Assembly (NCBI GenBank): GCA_017508965.1
Contig: JAFWQT010000131.1
Coordinates: forward strand, 1 to 39,762
Length of the DNA stretch: 39,762 nucleotides
Origin: Prevotella sp.
GTDB taxonomy: Bacteria; Bacteroidota; Bacteroidia; Bacteroidales; Bacteroidaceae
Direction: 5' to 3'
Shown here piece by piece: positions 39,421 to 39,762 of the stretch. The notes beneath the pieces were generated by a model, which did not search any database, was not told the DNA's origin, and worked only from the letters and a program-made list of their open reading frames with translations. Every line of letters begins with the position of its first letter. Within the stretch, counting starts at the first letter, position 1. A program made the position numbers and the translations under genes.

Positions 39421-39750
39421 CAGTTTCATCAGTTTCACATCCTGCAAGTTGTTGACTATCTTGCGTTTGCAGATGAAACTGCAGTTTCACCTCAGTTTCA
39501 CTTCCGTCACGTTATGAAAACAATATCACAATATCACGGATTATAAAAACATCTGGTAGTCAACGGAATAAAGCGTGATATTAATATCACAGAATATCAC
39601 ACACGAAGAACGGGTTTTTCGTCATGCTTCCAAAGGGTTTTTCATGAGTGATTAGGGCCTAATCACTCCGCAAATAATAATGATTTGGAACTCCTTTAAT
39701 TATCATTTGACTACAAAAGGCATGTGATATTGTGTGATATTGAATATCAC
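39421..39750. repeat. Iteron-like field of CAGTTTCA and AATATCAC motifs
   Basis: CAGTTTCA occurs at 39421, 39430, 39482 and 39493, and inverted at 39474, so 39474-39489 is the perfect palindrome TGAAACTGCAGTTTCA. AATATCAC or its inverse occurs eight times (39522, 39530, 39575 inv., 39583, 39593, 39724 inv., 39734 inv., 39743), with GTGATATTAATATCAC a perfect palindrome at 39575. A 23-bp perfect palindrome with a single central G lies at 39646-39668. No ORF is convincing here. It could be an operator cluster, replication-related iterons or the edge of a mobile element; the sequence does not decide. Confidence 0.75.
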
Positions 39751-39762
39751 GCACAACCAACA

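Noticed and set aside
39326..39490. N-terminal extension of the HhH outer-membrane protein
   Set aside because: Extension is upstream of a full promoter and precedes a proper signal peptide beginning at 39325.
1..39762. tRNA or rRNA genes
   Set aside because: Looked for cloverleaf arms with TTCGA-type T-loops and conserved rRNA stretches on both strands; none seen by eye, though a covariance search was not possible.

Overview
The window is chromosomal DNA of a Bacteroidales bacterium, most likely a Prevotellaceae member (Prevotella, Segatella or Xylanibacter type). Signs of this are Bacteroidetes-type promoters (TTTG, 19-20 bp, TAnnTTTG), the absence of Shine-Dalgarno sites, family-restricted genes (DUF6242-like, DUF6089-like, DUF4294-like), and a gene order in which a lipoprotein, a small barrel protein, uppS, bamA, several ompH/skp genes and murI follow each other. 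No rRNA, tRNA, CRISPR array, insertion sequence or transposase was seen. Family names come from reading motifs, not from database searches.

Layout. 1-1075: 3' end of pckA with its terminator, then a self-contained small transcription unit that could encode a 31-residue membrane peptide. 1268-9422 (+): envelope biogenesis run of lipoprotein, beta-barrel protein, uppS, bamA, three ompH/skp paralogues and murI. 9419-11499 (-): lolC/E-type permease and rbfA, with a four-helix-bundle gene wedged between them inside inverted heptamer arrays. 11651-12843 (-): SGNH hydrolase, Imm32-like and DUF4298-like genes. 13060-16730: BASS-family transporter, a BtuC/BtuF-type uptake pair lacking an adjacent ATPase, and a cobalamin riboswitch that points away from that pair and has no obvious target gene. 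16734-20870: DUF4294-like protein, sugar-nucleotide-type epimerase, PAP2 phosphatase, miaB. 21411-29089 (+): MsbA-type exporter followed by three overlapping LTA-synthase-like genes. 29083-37041: glycan and lipid A cluster (fucosyltransferase-like protein, LpxL/HtrB acyltransferase, four further glycosyltransferases, a GT87-like membrane protein and a polysaccharide deacetylase) on alternating strands. 37322-39325 (-): HhH-domain outer-membrane protein. The last 400 bp are a gene-free field of short iterated motifs.

The most unusual aspect is small repetitive DNA that enters the ends and interiors of genes. Four classes are visible: (a) GC-rich palindromes, often in inverted pairs (REPIN-like), that supply codons of uppS and of the BamA signal peptide; (b) tandem heptamer arrays, in two places as inverted pairs bounding a cassette; (c) CTAG motifs at an exact 9-bp period, shared by the bamA 3' end and two LTA-synthase-like genes; (d) a 9-bp-arm palindrome around GCG, with two copies that differ by compensatory substitutions. 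With the targetless riboswitch and the microprotein unit, these are the main leads for new biology.
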